A model generated the notes under the pieces. That model was not told the DNA's origin. It did no database searches and saw only the letters and a program-made list of their open reading frames with translations. This document shows, piece after piece, positions 20,350 through 33,104 of a stretch of 64,000 bases of DNA (positions are counted from its first letter, which is position 1; every line of letters starts with the position of its first letter). The stretch lies in NCBI GenBank assembly GCA_014529385.2, contig CM043958.1, positions 83,475,025 through 83,539,024 on the forward strand. Direction: 5' to 3'. A program made the translations under genes and the position numbers. Source of the stretch: Adiantum capillus-veneris (Eukaryota > Streptophyta > Polypodiopsida > Polypodiales > Pteridaceae).

Positions 20350-21110
20350 TTGGAGCTTGAAGAGGGATCAGACCTTGAAAAATTTGACACACCCTCTCAC
20401 TATAAAAGGAACACAATACAAGACAAAAGGATCATAGTTCGGGAGTTTAAGAAACTGGCTGCATCTTATGATGGACTTGGAAATGCTAAATGCATTGATC
20501 TAGATAAACCAAGGGAAATACCAAAGTCGGCATATATTGCCACAGACCTCACCAAGGAGGAAGAGGAACTATTAATAGATACTCTAAAACAATATAGAGA
20601 TGTGTTTGCATGGTCATAGAAAGGTCTTAATGGAGTTGATTCAAGCATTTTCCAGCATATGATACCCCTTATGATCCATGCCAAACCCCACAGACATTGT
20701 CCCTATACGTGCAACAAAACATTTTCCAAAAAGATCAAAGAGGAGATAGACAAGCTTAAGAAAACGGAGTTTATCTACGAGATTGAGCACATAGATTGGG
20801 TTTCATTGATTTTGGTTGTACCCAAAAAAATTTAAAAATTACGAGTTTGTTTCAATCTCAAATAGGTAAATGATGTCACCATCAGAGATAGCTTTCCCTT
20901 ATCAATTACCGACCATGTGATTGAGAGATTTGTAGGCAAGGAAGATTACAACTTTGTTGATGTCTTTTCAGGCTACAATCAACTTGCAATAAAGCCAGAG
21001 GATCGACATAAGATGTCCTTGCAACAAAATGGGACATATTTGCTTATAAGGTAATGCCATTTCACTTGACCAATGCACCTGCCACATCTAAAGGCTGACG
21101 AGTCATATGT
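20350..21110 (+). pseudogene. Reverse transcriptase N-terminal half, plus-strand gypsy (Tat/Athila-like)
   Basis: The frame 20350-20619 ends RDVFAWS at a stop, the usual run-up to RT. In the same sense follow KIKEEIDKLKKTEFIYEIEH, WVSLILVVPKK, LRVCFNLK, a stop, VNDVTIRDSFPLSITDHV and VFSGYNQLAI (about 20962). A frameshift precedes MPFHLTNAPA at about 21054. The FIYEIEH and FSGYNQ wording is what I associate with the Tat/Athila branch. The palm with its catalytic Asp pair is missing after about 21110. Confidence 0.75.
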
Positions 21111-21480
21111 TCAAAGAGTATCTAGTACAATTTTGACAACTACTAAAAGAGAAGGATAAGAAATAGTCTATGCCGAGAAAAAGTTTAGACACGACCTTCT
21201 CATAAATAAATGCGTATTCTTTATGGATCATCAAGCATTGTTATACTTAGTGAACAAACCATACAATATAGGATGCATTGCTCGATGGTTTGTCATAGTT
21301 TGTGTCACTTCGCCGTATTGGTTAATAAGGGGACTACACATCAAAGGGCTAATCATTTGAGGAAGCAACTCAAGGAGTGGACAATGACCTGCCCGACTCA
21401 TATCTATTCAATATTGAGATGTTACATAGGTGGAGCAAACATGTCATGCATTTACTCACCATTCCTTCATTGAAAATAGA
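21111..21480 (+). pseudogene. RNase H tail of the same gypsy element after internal deletion
   Basis: About 21205-21290 encodes FFMDHQALLYLVNKPYNIG and IARWF, the last part of a gypsy RNase H, where the DHQAL aspartate sits. It joins the RT half with the palm missing. A short integrase-approach stretch with HRWSKHV-like residues follows near 21420. Confidence 0.65.
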
Positions 21481-21559
21481 AAGGTAGCCATCAATCATCA
21501 AATAGAAGTGCACACTTGTGCCTATAGGTGAAAAAATATGTAAGAAAGGGAATGATAGA

Positions 21560-21735
21560 CTATTGAGACTATGCATATGCTCACTTTTATGGATTGTTTT
21601 AGTGGTTACAATCAGATGCCCATTCTAGGAGATGATCAGATCAAAAAAACTTTTATTACTCCATGGGGAGTCTTCATCTTCAAGAGGATGCCCTTTTGCC
21701 TTAAGAATGTACCAGCTTCTTGGAACAGAATAGCT
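21560..21735 (+). pseudogene. Second gypsy RT palm fragment
   Basis: The frame 21571-21798 begins TFMDCFSGYNQMPI and continues KTFITPWGVFIFKRMPF and LKNVPASW, ending abruptly near 21735. Since FSGYNQ already occurred at about 20962, this is a second RT copy, not a continuation. Its RNase H partner seems to be at 23325-23550. Confidence 0.78.
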
Positions 21736-22470
21736 TCCCCGGCCTCAGCCCCAAGACCTCAAAAACCTTTGAAGGGGGAGAAAGATAGCAGGGAATGAGG
21801 GTAGGGAAGGGGAATAAGAAGTAACATATGAGAAATACATAGACTCCTGACTTGATATTACTCTTTTTGCTTAGCATAGCATAATAGCATAGTAATGGAG
21901 ATGGCAAGCATGCACTTTGCAGCATGGAACTTGGTTGGATTTTCATTCCATAGCCAAGAGTTTTTGATGTAGGCTAACAAATTCTCAATCTTGGAGAAGG
22001 AGATGGTGTTCTTCCACAACACACTATGAGAATGAGACTTGTGTGTGAGAGAGAATGAGAGAGGGTATATGGGCAAGAACACCCCCTCCTTGCTTGGGTC
22101 GACCCCCTCTTCTAGCTCTTCCTTGATGGTGATTGGACCTCCTCAAGCTTGGCCAATCACATGCTTTGTGCATATCAAGCAACAAGCATAGCATTAGAAA
22201 AAGTGTCCTTCATACGCCTTTGAGAGAGAGGGCTTGAATAATGCTTAAAAAATTAAGTAGATAAACTAAATTCTCATTGGACCCCTTTAGAGGTCAGCCA
22301 ATAGGCTTTAGGCACAACATGAGGGAAGCATGTGTCGGTGCTTGACATGTGTCCTTGTGTTTCCTCTTATGTCTTGGTCTTGCCTTGAGTGAGTGTGTGT
22401 GTTTTCTCTCTCATGCCCCTAGCTTTAGGGATTGACCCCCTTCTTGTAAGGATCATGTTGACTTTGAAAC
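21736..22470. other. Non-coding block between gypsy fragments
   Basis: Begins at a sharp junction after the RT fragment. It shows no protein similarity on either strand. It may be LTR sequence of the minus-strand element whose integrase tail lies at 22930-23290, but no second copy is in the window. Confidence 0.4.
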
Positions 22471-22670
22471 ACATCACCCCTTGAGCACCTTAGTCATGAA
22501 GCCCCTCAAGCACCTTAATTATCAAGCATGACAAACACCTCAAGAACCTTAATCATCAAGCATGACAAGCACCTTAGTCAGAAAGCACCTTAAGCACTTT
22601 AGTCATCAAGCACGACAAGCACCTCAAGAACCTTAGTTAGAAAGCACAACAAGCACCTCAAGCTTGGGCC
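22471..22670. repeat. Degenerate minisatellite, roughly 34 bp unit
   Basis: About six imperfect units built from accttaatcatcaagcatga and caagcacctcaag words. Several units end cctcaag or cctta. There is no reading frame through it. Confidence 0.8.
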
Positions 22671-22929
22671 AGGTTCCCACCTCAAGCTCAGGCCTAGCTT
22701 GCCTAAGGTCCTAGGTCTAAGGACTTTTAACACTAACCTTTGGAGGTCTTTAATGAAACTATCCCTAAGGTCTTTCAAGATCCATTAGCTAGCATTTCTC
22801 TTTGATAGACCATCTCTCATTTGGACCCATTGACTTTGGTCCCGTACTGAGATAGATCCATAAGCACATGTCTGTATTCTAACTCTTGTTCCCGTATTCT
22901 CCCACATTAAATGATCAGTTTAATATGAG
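22671..22929. other. Unassigned interval next to integrase tail
   Basis: Read on the minus strand, the integrase frame decays after about 22930. The minus-strand words tgtgggagaat near 22908 would suit an LTR start, but without a partner this stays a guess. Confidence 0.3.
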
Positions 22930-23290
22930 AAACTCATTTGGGCTAGTTAGATATTAGATTTTATGACAACATCTAGTTTAGACAAGTTGTAAGTAGCATT
23001 TTCATGCACATGCTTCACAACATACTGTCCAAACCATCTTTTTGAGAACTTACACATGAATGTGTGTTGGTTATCAACACTAAAACCCAATCACGTTTGT
23101 CAATTTGTTTGCTCCTGAGCCAATGTTGCTTATCAAAGTAGCTCTTGTTTTTCAACCTTGCATTTTTCATTCACTCTTTTGCAGCCTCAATGTCACCAGG
23201 TCTTCTCTCTAGTTGCCTTATACACAATGCGAGGATACCTTCCCTGCTAAGCCCCTCTTGCCAAGGTAGTACATTCCATGTGGGAATTGT
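22930..23290 (-). pseudogene. Integrase C-terminal fragment, minus-strand gypsy
   Basis: Minus-strand translation gives IPTWNVLPW (about 23280), IRQLERRPGDIEAAKE, NARLKNKSYFDKQHWL, and KFSKRWFGQYVV then NATYNLSKLD. This is the normal order at the end of gypsy integrase, the last part being the GPY-type module. One frameshift and a stop are present. It probably belongs to the element whose core integrase is at 23560-24300, the link being cut by 23325-23550. Confidence 0.72.
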
Positions 23291-23324
23291 ACCTTCAATG
23301 TTGTCATTGCCAAGCCTACTTATG

Positions 23325-23550
23325 GCCTTATCTCTCAGTTTGTATGGATTAATGAGTGTGAAGAGTCATTTCAAAAAATTAAACAAGATTTATCTTCAAG
23401 ACATGTTTTGAAGACTTCAAAATGGAATAAATGTATTTGTGTGCATGTCGATGCCTCAAACTTTGCTAATGGTAGCATATTGGCACAACCAAGAGAGGAA
23501 ACCATGGATTTTTCCATCTCATATGCTAGTAGAAAGTTACCAACTCCTCC
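23325..23550 (+). pseudogene. RNase H fragment on the plus strand
   Basis: Plus-strand residues FVWINECEESFQKIKQDLSS, then VHVDASNFANGSILAQ and ISYASRKLP are gypsy RNase H, including the first catalytic Asp in VDAS. It lies between two minus-strand integrase pieces. It fits as continuation of the RT fragment at 21560-21735, with the connecting part missing. Confidence 0.78.
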
Positions 23551-24300
23551 TTTGCAAGCCTTGGCCAAAGCTTTGATGATAGAAAGATGTCCTCTTTCAC
23601 TCTTTCCTTTGCCTTCAAGGTTGTAAGCTGTAGTAAGGGGAAGCTTGACTCCTAATGTGGAAAATAACTCCCATTCTTTCCTGGTACCTAGTTCACCTTT
23701 GTTTGCAGTGATCTTTCCCACATCACATCATCAAGAATGAATTTGCATACAACGTTTTTGGTTTTTTCTCTTAATTCTTGCCCTTACACCTGGTTAGTTA
23801 GGTCCTCTCGTGCAAGAGCTAAGTATATCATTTTTTAGAGTCCTAAAGGCATTGTGACCATATCCACAACCCATTTATAATGCATGGCTAGTGGATATGT
23901 AGGGTGCAATCCATGAGGATTCTGTTCATTTGAATACATTTGACAAGTTACATATGACTTTACAAATTGAGATACATCTTTATATGTACCCTTCCATCAG
24001 TATTTTTCTTTTAGCTTAGAGGAGATTTCCCACACATCCCTGTGTCTAGTCCATAGAATCTCATGAAACTCTTGAATGAGCTTGACTTGAGTCTCATTTC
24101 TAAACCTTTGTGGTGTAGCACACTTTTGTTTAGGATGGTTCCATAAGTAATCTCTCAAAAAGTACCCATATGCTTTCGTACATCTCCTTTTGAACTATTG
24201 TTTAGACCAATCATCTTGCTTCGTTAGAGTGCTCAAGTAGATTCCAATAAGAAGCTAATCACCTTCATAAAGATCCTTCAAGAACAATTCAAGTGGGTTA
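23551..24300 (-). pseudogene. Integrase core, minus-strand gypsy element
   Basis: From 24300 downwards: ILWTRHRDVWEISSKLKEKY, a zinc-finger end with TCQMYS, then HPTYPLAMHYKWVVDMVTMPLG holding the first catalytic Asp, stops, and in 23721-23551 ITANKGELGTR, TTAYN and GKSERGH holding the catalytic Glu. The order and spacing are gypsy integrase. Stops and frameshifts are scattered throughout. The following C-terminal part is displaced to 22930-23290. Confidence 0.75.
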
Positions 24301-25055
24301 GACATGGTTAGACATGCATACATAATTACCTTTGACATGACAGATGGAATAGAACTTTGTGCCCATATCATAAGCCTCATCAATCATCTTTGTGCCCACA
24401 TCATTAGCCTCATCAATCATCTTTGACTCCTCTTTTCATACCTTGCCCTTGATAGCATATCGGCCATTTGATTGTCTTTACATACAATGTGCTTAAACTC
24501 AAGATTTAAGAACTTAATGTAGGCAATCCACCGTAGCATAACAATTTCTAGAATTGAGCAGCTTGTAATCATCCTGAGAAGTGATAGAAAATCTATTTCT
24601 ACAACCACACATGTACCAATCAGGTACTCTTTCCCATTTTTCAAGGTTGTAACCATACCCCATAACTTTTTGTTTATCTGTGGATGGTTTCTTTGGCAAG
24701 AACTTAGTACCTTTGCTCAAAATCTTACCACATACATGTGGCCTCCTTCCAATCCAATTCTTGTAGGACTGGTGTCTACTATCACAAGTACTGGACTTTT
24801 ACACTCATAGTCTACCTTTCTCAAAGTTGGTGCCAATTGGAGCAGCTCCTTTATCTTTTTCATGGGTTTTACATGTACATATGTCCATTTAAAGTTTTGA
24901 TTCTTTCTAGGCAGTTGATAAATAGGATCAACTACATGTGCATAATGTGGAATCCAAATAACATAAAAGACACCTGCTCTCAAAAACCTTCTAACCGCAA
25001 TGATGCTAGTGCATGTTTCTTTCATTCTTTGGATGGAATATACTTTTTTGGACAA
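24301..25055 (-). pseudogene. RNase H of the minus-strand gypsy element
   Basis: The frame 25055-24717 reads AVRRFLRAGVFY, IPHYAHVVDPIYQL, FKWTYVH, LAPTLRKVDYEC and VIVDTSPTRIG, the RT connection and the start of RNase H. Frames 24720-24514 and 24656-24417 continue to LRWIAYIKFLNLEFKHI and NQMADMLSRARYE, the end of the domain. A direct repeat of the words gcccacatcattagcctcatcaatcatcttt lies at about 24361-24423, before the integrase region. Confidence 0.78.
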
Positions 25056-25560
25056 GGTTTCCTACCATATGGCCCGCACATGTGTCCGACAACGAGCACT
25101 TCATTGACAACAAATGTAGACTTTTTTCCTAAAGAAGTAAGATTCACTTCCTCCAACCTAGAAAACCTTTTATCACAATCATTTATGTGATTTTCCACAA
25201 ACATGTGGCACCTATGGAGCACAAGAAGGCTCCAAAATCCCCATTTTGATTTTTTCATTCAATAGCTCTACTAACTTTGGCAAATGAGCCTTTGGAACTA
25301 AAATAGACTATAGATTCCAATGTACATGAGGTATTAAAAACATTACCATAGGATCTACAATAGAAGGATCAACACATCCTATCTCATGTGGCTCAAATTC
25401 AGAAGACTTACCATGCTTTGAAAGCATTTCTTTGAAGGACTATGTATCCTTCTGTGTTAGAAACTCCTCACAACCAATTTGCAACTCCTGAAAACACTCC
25501 TTTGTGAAGGCATTAGGAAGAGAATGGAGTCTAGGAGGGCCTCTTTATTTGGCAGTTTAA
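25022..25560 (-). pseudogene. RT of the minus-strand gypsy element, palm deleted
   Basis: Minus-strand 25560-25200 reads FKEMLSKHGKSSEF, EIGCVDPSIVDPMV, then LPKLVELLNEKIKMGILEPSCAP, the N-terminal end of RT. It then jumps at about 25195 to CDKRFSRLEEVNLT, VVGHMCGPYGRKPCPKK, which belongs to the thumb. The palm with the catalytic Asp pair is missing, so an internal deletion of several hundred bases occurred here. Confidence 0.72.
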
Positions 25561-26568
25561 GGGAATCAAACCTTTAGTATTAAGAAAGCAATCAAAGGAC
25601 AACTTTTGAATTCAAATAGGTAAAATGGATAGTTTATTTGTATTCAAATTTTCCTTGCAAAATGAAATTTACAATCTAGCGTCCAAAAGTATATCATGTA
25701 ACATATCTATGGAAAGAGCTTGGCGTGTAGATTCTACATCTATAATCTCCGCTAAAATCCGTAATCATATATAGGAGTTATGGAAGGACAAAAATCATAA
25801 ATTTGTCCTCCCCCTTTTTGGGGAGAAAAGTGCATCCTTTGACCATTCTTACACCTCTCTTACACTCCCACCATTCTTGCACACATGGCATGTATCTATT
25901 AGTCCAAATTTTAATCATCTCCATAATCTCATGGCAAATAAAGACCAATCTTTTTAGGATTCCTCAAAATTGGTTGCAAAGAAGGATGCTCAATGTTTTC
26001 TCTGTTCTTGGGTGGTTTGGATGAAACTACAAGTTTGACCTTCTTTGCTACACTCTTGTATTTAGTTGCAACATGGACCTTTGGGCCAAGTGTTTTCTTG
26101 AAACATTGATTTTCTTGAAGGCTTCTATGACTTGACACATGTCCACAGAACATACTTCCACAACTTCATTATCAGATACAAACTAGACTCCATTATAGCA
26201 TCAAGATCACCCATAGTATCTACAAGATAAACTTTCATACACAAACCCAAAACATTTTCAGTAGGCTCTAACAACCCACTCTCTTCCATGATTATTTGTA
26301 CATTACGTACATATTTCTTCTCACATCTCTTGAAATCTTCAAGTTTTGTAAAGCATACTGATCCATTCCTTGCTACCAAGAATCTCGTAGAGAAAGTTTC
26401 ACCCATTTTTGGATCACGCAAGACCATTTTTCTTTTTGTACCACTGCAATCCCACACTGGTACTTGGCCAAAATCCATCATTTTTCTATGACCATGAAAC
26501 TCTTTACTCACCTTTGGTAGAGGATGGTCTCTGAGCTTGTCATAATTTCTTTCATGGTTTACACAAAT
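25561..26568 (-). pseudogene. Protease-to-RT linker of the minus-strand gypsy element
   Basis: The frame 26583-26125 (VNHERNYDKLRDHPLPK, DPKMGETFSTRFLVARNGS, VYLVDTMGDLDAIMESSLY) and the start of 26153-25929 (GPKVHVATKYKSVAKKVKLV) are the conserved linker of this lineage. Between 25925 and 25570 no protein is readable; this AT-rich part has stops in all frames. Confidence 0.65.
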
Positions 26569-26569
26569 T

Positions 26570-26836
26570 TCTGGGGCATCCACTAGGAAATATGTAAGAT
26601 AGCACTTGCAAACAAAATAAGAGATTTATAATTAGGTACATTCACAAAAAAATATACTTACATAAAGGGTTTTTTAATTCAGAAAGTGAAAATTTTCATA
26701 CATAAGGGCTAGTTTTTTACAAAAATCCATACGTAAGGGGTACACATAATACTTGAAAATATACAGATAAGGGATTATTTAAATACCTCTTCTTTGCACA
26801 TGCTATATGCAATTTTTACATAGTGAACTCCCCGGG
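26570..26836 (-). mobile_element. MITE-like element, copy 2, inside gypsy protease region
   Basis: About 267 bp with imperfect inverted ends: on the minus strand cccggggagttcactatg at the start, matching ccgggggtgcactatg of copy 1. The other end is tctggggcatccac on the plus strand. Flanks are CACAAATT (26562-26569) and CACAAACT (26837-26844), an 8 bp duplication with one mismatch. Removing it joins the gypsy frame LTVC to VNHERN, which shows that it was inserted into the older retroelement. Confidence 0.72.
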
Positions 26837-26844
26837 CACAAACT

Positions 26845-27225
26845 GTGAGAAATTGAATAGCACGTTTACCATCTTTTCTTTGTATCCTGGCATAAGTTGA
26901 ACCATCATCCATTACCTTTGTTTCCATTTGAACTCCCACAATGTAGGGGCACCCAAGGATAGGAAGATGTGTCCTGTATAAAGAAATTTTGTGCAAACTT
27001 TATCATCACCTATTGTCACCTTTACACTTGGACATGCTGCATACAATTCACCTTATGAATTGTTTGCCACTTTACTATCCAACCATGTTCTTTGTCCATT
27101 GTCCATTTACATTTGTTGTGGAGACTTTTTGACATTATATTTATTTCAGACCCATGGTCAGTTAAGGAAAAAAATGGTTCATCAAGATCACCTATTTTGA
27201 ATAATGTCTTTGTAGTAGCTCGCAC
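26845..27225 (-). pseudogene. Protease of the minus-strand gypsy element
   Basis: The frame 27225-27022 has IGDLDEPFFSLTDHGSEINIMS, with Asp-His-Gly-Ser at the retropepsin active-site position in place of Asp-Ser/Thr-Gly. The frame 26996-26775 continues with ILGCPYIVGVQMETK, DDGSTYARI and GKRAIQFLTVC. A frameshift lies between them. The D-H-G form recurs in some gypsy lineages I know, so it may be native, not damage. Confidence 0.72.
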
Positions 27226-27479
27226 CCAGTGGCTTCTAGAATAGTGGCTCCTATGAATGTCTTGATCTTATTCCGCTTCATCAGCAAATTTCACTTCTCT
27301 TACCTTCCAAGAAGAGTGGTAACATCTGACCATAGCTTCATTTCCTTCTTTAGCTTTCACTTGTATTCCTTGTGTCTTTACAACATCGATGGCCTTCAGC
27401 TTATGGATGAATAGGCTCTCCAAGTGTTTGCCTCTTTCTCTTGATGATGTCAACAATTTCTTCATGGAACTCATGCTTG

Positions 27480-28780
27480 GCTATGCCAAGCACCTCTTCC
27501 AAGGTAAAATCAACTTTTCTATTCAAAATCCTCTCCTCTATAACTTACTTTAGGTCTGTAGCAAGATCGATGTCACATTGTACTTTGTAAGATGGTCCCT
27601 ATGGCTTAGATTTTGTTGGATCTTTCTTCTTCCATGTTGTAGACTCTCCATGGCCACTTCTAGTGAAGATGTCTCTTATGTTGGTGGTGCTGGTGGAGGT
27701 GTTGCATCATTCCTTCCTCCACTTCTTGCAGATATTTTTGAAGAACCTTCATCGCCATTTTCACACCTTTTCTTTTCCTCTACAATGGCTTCATGGTTTT
27801 GGCATTTTGTAAGGTAGGCATGCACAAACATTGAGTCCACTGGATCACTCCATCCTGTTTCTAAATGTATGGAATCACCTACTTTATTAAGCATGTCTTT
27901 TGTAAGCTTTTCTTTTTTAGCTAATTCCATGACATTTGGCCAAGTTCTACCATGGTGATAACTCATCTCTTCATCACTAAGATGCTCAAATTTTACTTCA
28001 TAAGTAGCTGCCTCAATTGAAGAGGTGGCATGGCTAGTTTTCATATCTTCAACTAAGGTTTGAATTTCCTCCTTTCCAAAGTTAGTTCTCAAGGATATAC
28101 ATGTTTCTCTTAAGTGGATTTTACCATCCTTAAAAAATACAACATCTTTTGTCAAAGCATAACTGAAACTATCACAATACCTTCTTACATGGTTTTTACT
28201 ATCACACCAAATACATCTACGGACAAACCCTTCTTTGGGTTTTTGTCTTTGCCTAGGAAGTGGCCCCAATGGTTGAACTTTTTCTTTGAGCTTTGGAAGA
28301 TTTACCTTCAAGTCTTGCATTCCCGTCACAAGCTCATCTAGCATGGACTCATCAAAATTAGGAGCTACAACAGGAGGCTCTACAATTTTGTCAAAAATTG
28401 GGAAGGAAGGACTTCTAGTGTTTACTACCATCTTGTCCCTTCTTTTTTGTTGCTTGACATGTAGTGAGACAACACATTCAACCTCACTCTAGTCAATCTT
28501 TAGTCCTTGCATCTTTATCTTCAAGAAGCAGCTCCAAATTATCTTGAAGATCTTTATCTATATTGTAAGAAAAGATATTTCTTCCCTACATCTAGTGTGT
28601 CCCTTTCTATCCTTGTGAATCGTGCATAGTGCTACTGCAGTTCTCCAAGTAGCTCTATTATTGAAAGCCCCTCCTTTTTCTCGGCTACCCATTCTAAAGA
28701 AAGTCCTTTTGGTCACTCTCTTTGAGTCCTCCATGAAATATTCCTCCTTTAAAGATAATTTGAGTTCTTGGTTGTTGTTG
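27480..28780 (-). pseudogene. gag of the minus-strand gypsy element
   Basis: The 251-codon frame 28431-27676 holds a complete zinc knuckle, CIWCDSKNHVRRYC (Cys73, Cys76, His81, Cys86). Before it, 28780-28480 reads MEDSKRVTKRTFF, then in another frame LGELQ, YARFTRIERDTLD and LFLQY, the gag core start. After it come LETGWSDPVDSMFVHAYL and VEEKKR. Frameshifts separate the parts. A 115 bp GA array lies 60 bp upstream of the start. Confidence 0.75.
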
Positions 28781-28837
28781 GGTATTAGAGGATGAGAGCG
28801 AGCTGATGGACTGGATACATGGTGTGTGTTGACATCA

Positions 28838-31083
<2,246 letters not shown>

Positions 31084-31359
31084 AGAGCATCCAAATGTGA
31101 TTCTTGCCTATTTATGTACTTGGCAGGGTCAACCATTTCCATTTACCCCTCCCTAACGTGATCTACCTCCTAGCCTATACTATTCCTTTCTCACACACAG
31201 GCATTGATTAAACGTTTAAGAAAGGGAGTTTGAAAGTTGTGGAGTTATAGATGTGACTATTAAATTAAGCTTTTTCTAAAAAACTATAAGAGGAAAATTC
31301 CACAACCGCTAGCATTTCCACGGAAAAACAAAGGATAATGGAAAGAGAAAATATTGTGT

Positions 31360-31553
31360 GTGTGGCAATAGCAGTGGCAAAATACGCGGTAGTGGTTAAA
31401 CAAAAATATGTGTGGTAATAGTCACGAGTATATACCCGCAACTATTACTGTGTGCGTTGTTGCTGCTATTACTGCGTACATTACCGCTAAACACCTATTA
31501 AAAAATAAAGGTGCTCATTTGGGACACCCAAAATAATGAGCACCTTTATTTTT
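31360..31553. repeat. Foldback sequence with a 19 bp perfect hairpin
   Basis: Arms aaaaataaaggtgctcatt (31501-31519) and its exact complement (31535-31553) enclose a 15 base loop that itself holds gggacaccc. Upstream, ggtaatagt and actattac words and ggcaatagcag against ctgctattac form further imperfect pairs from 31360, so most of the 190 bp can fold. It may be the end of a foldback or MITE element. Confidence 0.75.
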
Positions 31554-31849
31554 GACCTGCATAAAACATACAAAACATTAAGTGTTTTTTGAAAGAGTAT
31601 ACAAAAAAAACAAAAAATTGAAATTGAATTTACTTTACCCTGACAATTTAATGTGCAAATGATCAACTATTTAAAAGTCACAAATAAATGAAAATAGTTA
31701 TATATATATTGTGCCACATTGGGAGTTTATGAGAGTTCAGACAAATATTTTCTATCTAATCCTCCTCCTCTTCATCATCATCCATAGGCATGTACGTTTG
31801 ATCACCTTGACCCTACATAAATCCAAACCAAATTAAACAAATATCAACA
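31554..31849. other. Unassigned AT-rich interval
   Basis: No frame or repeat recognised. Confidence 0.4.
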
Positions 31850-33030
31850 ACTCAAAACAATTGATACCACTTGTAGTGATCCAATCGATGCGTCGAATTG
31901 CTCGTGAGAGATTTGGTTGTTCTTGAACTTGGCAATGGTTGTTCTCAAACAACCATCGCCAAGTTTCAAATTCTATATGCCGCTCCTGAAACTTGATCAT
32001 CTCTCTGGTTGGTTGATTAAGAGTGATATTTTCCTAAGTTAGTAATAACAATAACAAATCATCAACTAAAATCTTTATAATCACCGATTTAGGTTGTAAC
32101 TTAACCAATCTTACATATTTGTCCTTCCATGCTGCTTTGCCTCCCAAGACATAGTACGTGGGAGTTTGTCTGGCCCGAGCTTTGTGTTGTTGTCTGTAGG
32201 ATGGGCCCATTGCAGCCTGATGGCTCTTTTCTTGCTTTTCCCACTCTCAATCCGCATCTGCCATATTGCCATTGCGATAGCTCTTGTCTGGATCTTTAAC
32301 TTGGTTGGACGCTACACACCGTACACTGGACTATTTGTTTTTTTTTTAAAATTTTTATGTAGCCCTCCAACCACAGTTGTGAAAAACACTGATCGGGGGC
32401 ATTTGGAAATCTAGCATACAGTGCGTCCTCAATGTAGCGTGCATGATCGGGAAGCTAGTCTCTAAAATTTACAGAACAATTCTTATATGTCAAATACATA
32501 AGAATCTGAAGATGGCGTCAAAATGCCCTTTCCTATGATGTACCGAAGTCCACCTCCCCGCCACACTTTACCCTGTAGTAGCACCCATGCGTGTGTGGCG
32601 CAGGTGCATCAATATACTCGTCCTCTATGTCAAGGGATGTATTCTATGAAATAGGGTACTCTGTCCCAACCGCCCCCCCCCCTTCCCCCCACTACCAAAA
32701 CAAGCGAAGCCACAAGATCCCCCGTCGCTTGGTCTCTCTCAGCGCTCGCTGCCTTGAGACGAGCATCGATGCGCATCGCTAGAAGAAGTGTGTTAATGGT
32801 GCTCTGGCAAAGCAGGAGTGGAATCAAGTGGCTTGGGACCCTGTGATGGAAGAGGAGTAGGACGGTAAGAAGGGGCCATAGACTGAGGATTCGTCGATGT
32901 GAGGCTCTAGATGTAAGGAGTCCCTCCCTGACTCCCCCATGGCATGGACTATGGAACAATGCTTTCATCAAACGAAGGTAATGATCTTGTAAAGAGATAG
33001 CCAGTTGTAGGTCTGGATCTACCACTGGTG
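31850..33030 (-). pseudogene. Unrecognised coding-like stretch, minus strand
   Basis: Minus-strand translation gives patches of balanced composition broken by stops and frame changes: RIDARLKAASAERDQATGDLVASL (about 32780-32705), PDHARYIEDALYARFPNAPDQ (about 32450-32385), KSHQAAMGPSYRQQHKARARQ (about 32240-32170) and KIQFETWRW-like residues near 31965. They look like one decayed protein of a mobile element. I cannot name the family, and the frame choice in the central part is uncertain. A C-run (32671-32690) sits inside. Confidence 0.35.
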
Positions 33031-33104
33031 GAGGAACTGGAGTAGAGTAGGTGTAGGATGGTCATGCATGCCATTAACAAAGATAAACCTATAACACTCA
33101 TGTT

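Noticed and set aside
32166-32414. 82-codon plus-strand hydrophobic frame resembling a membrane protein
   Set aside because: It is the complement of the minus-strand coding-like stretch; hydrophobic runs arise from antisense of charged codons.
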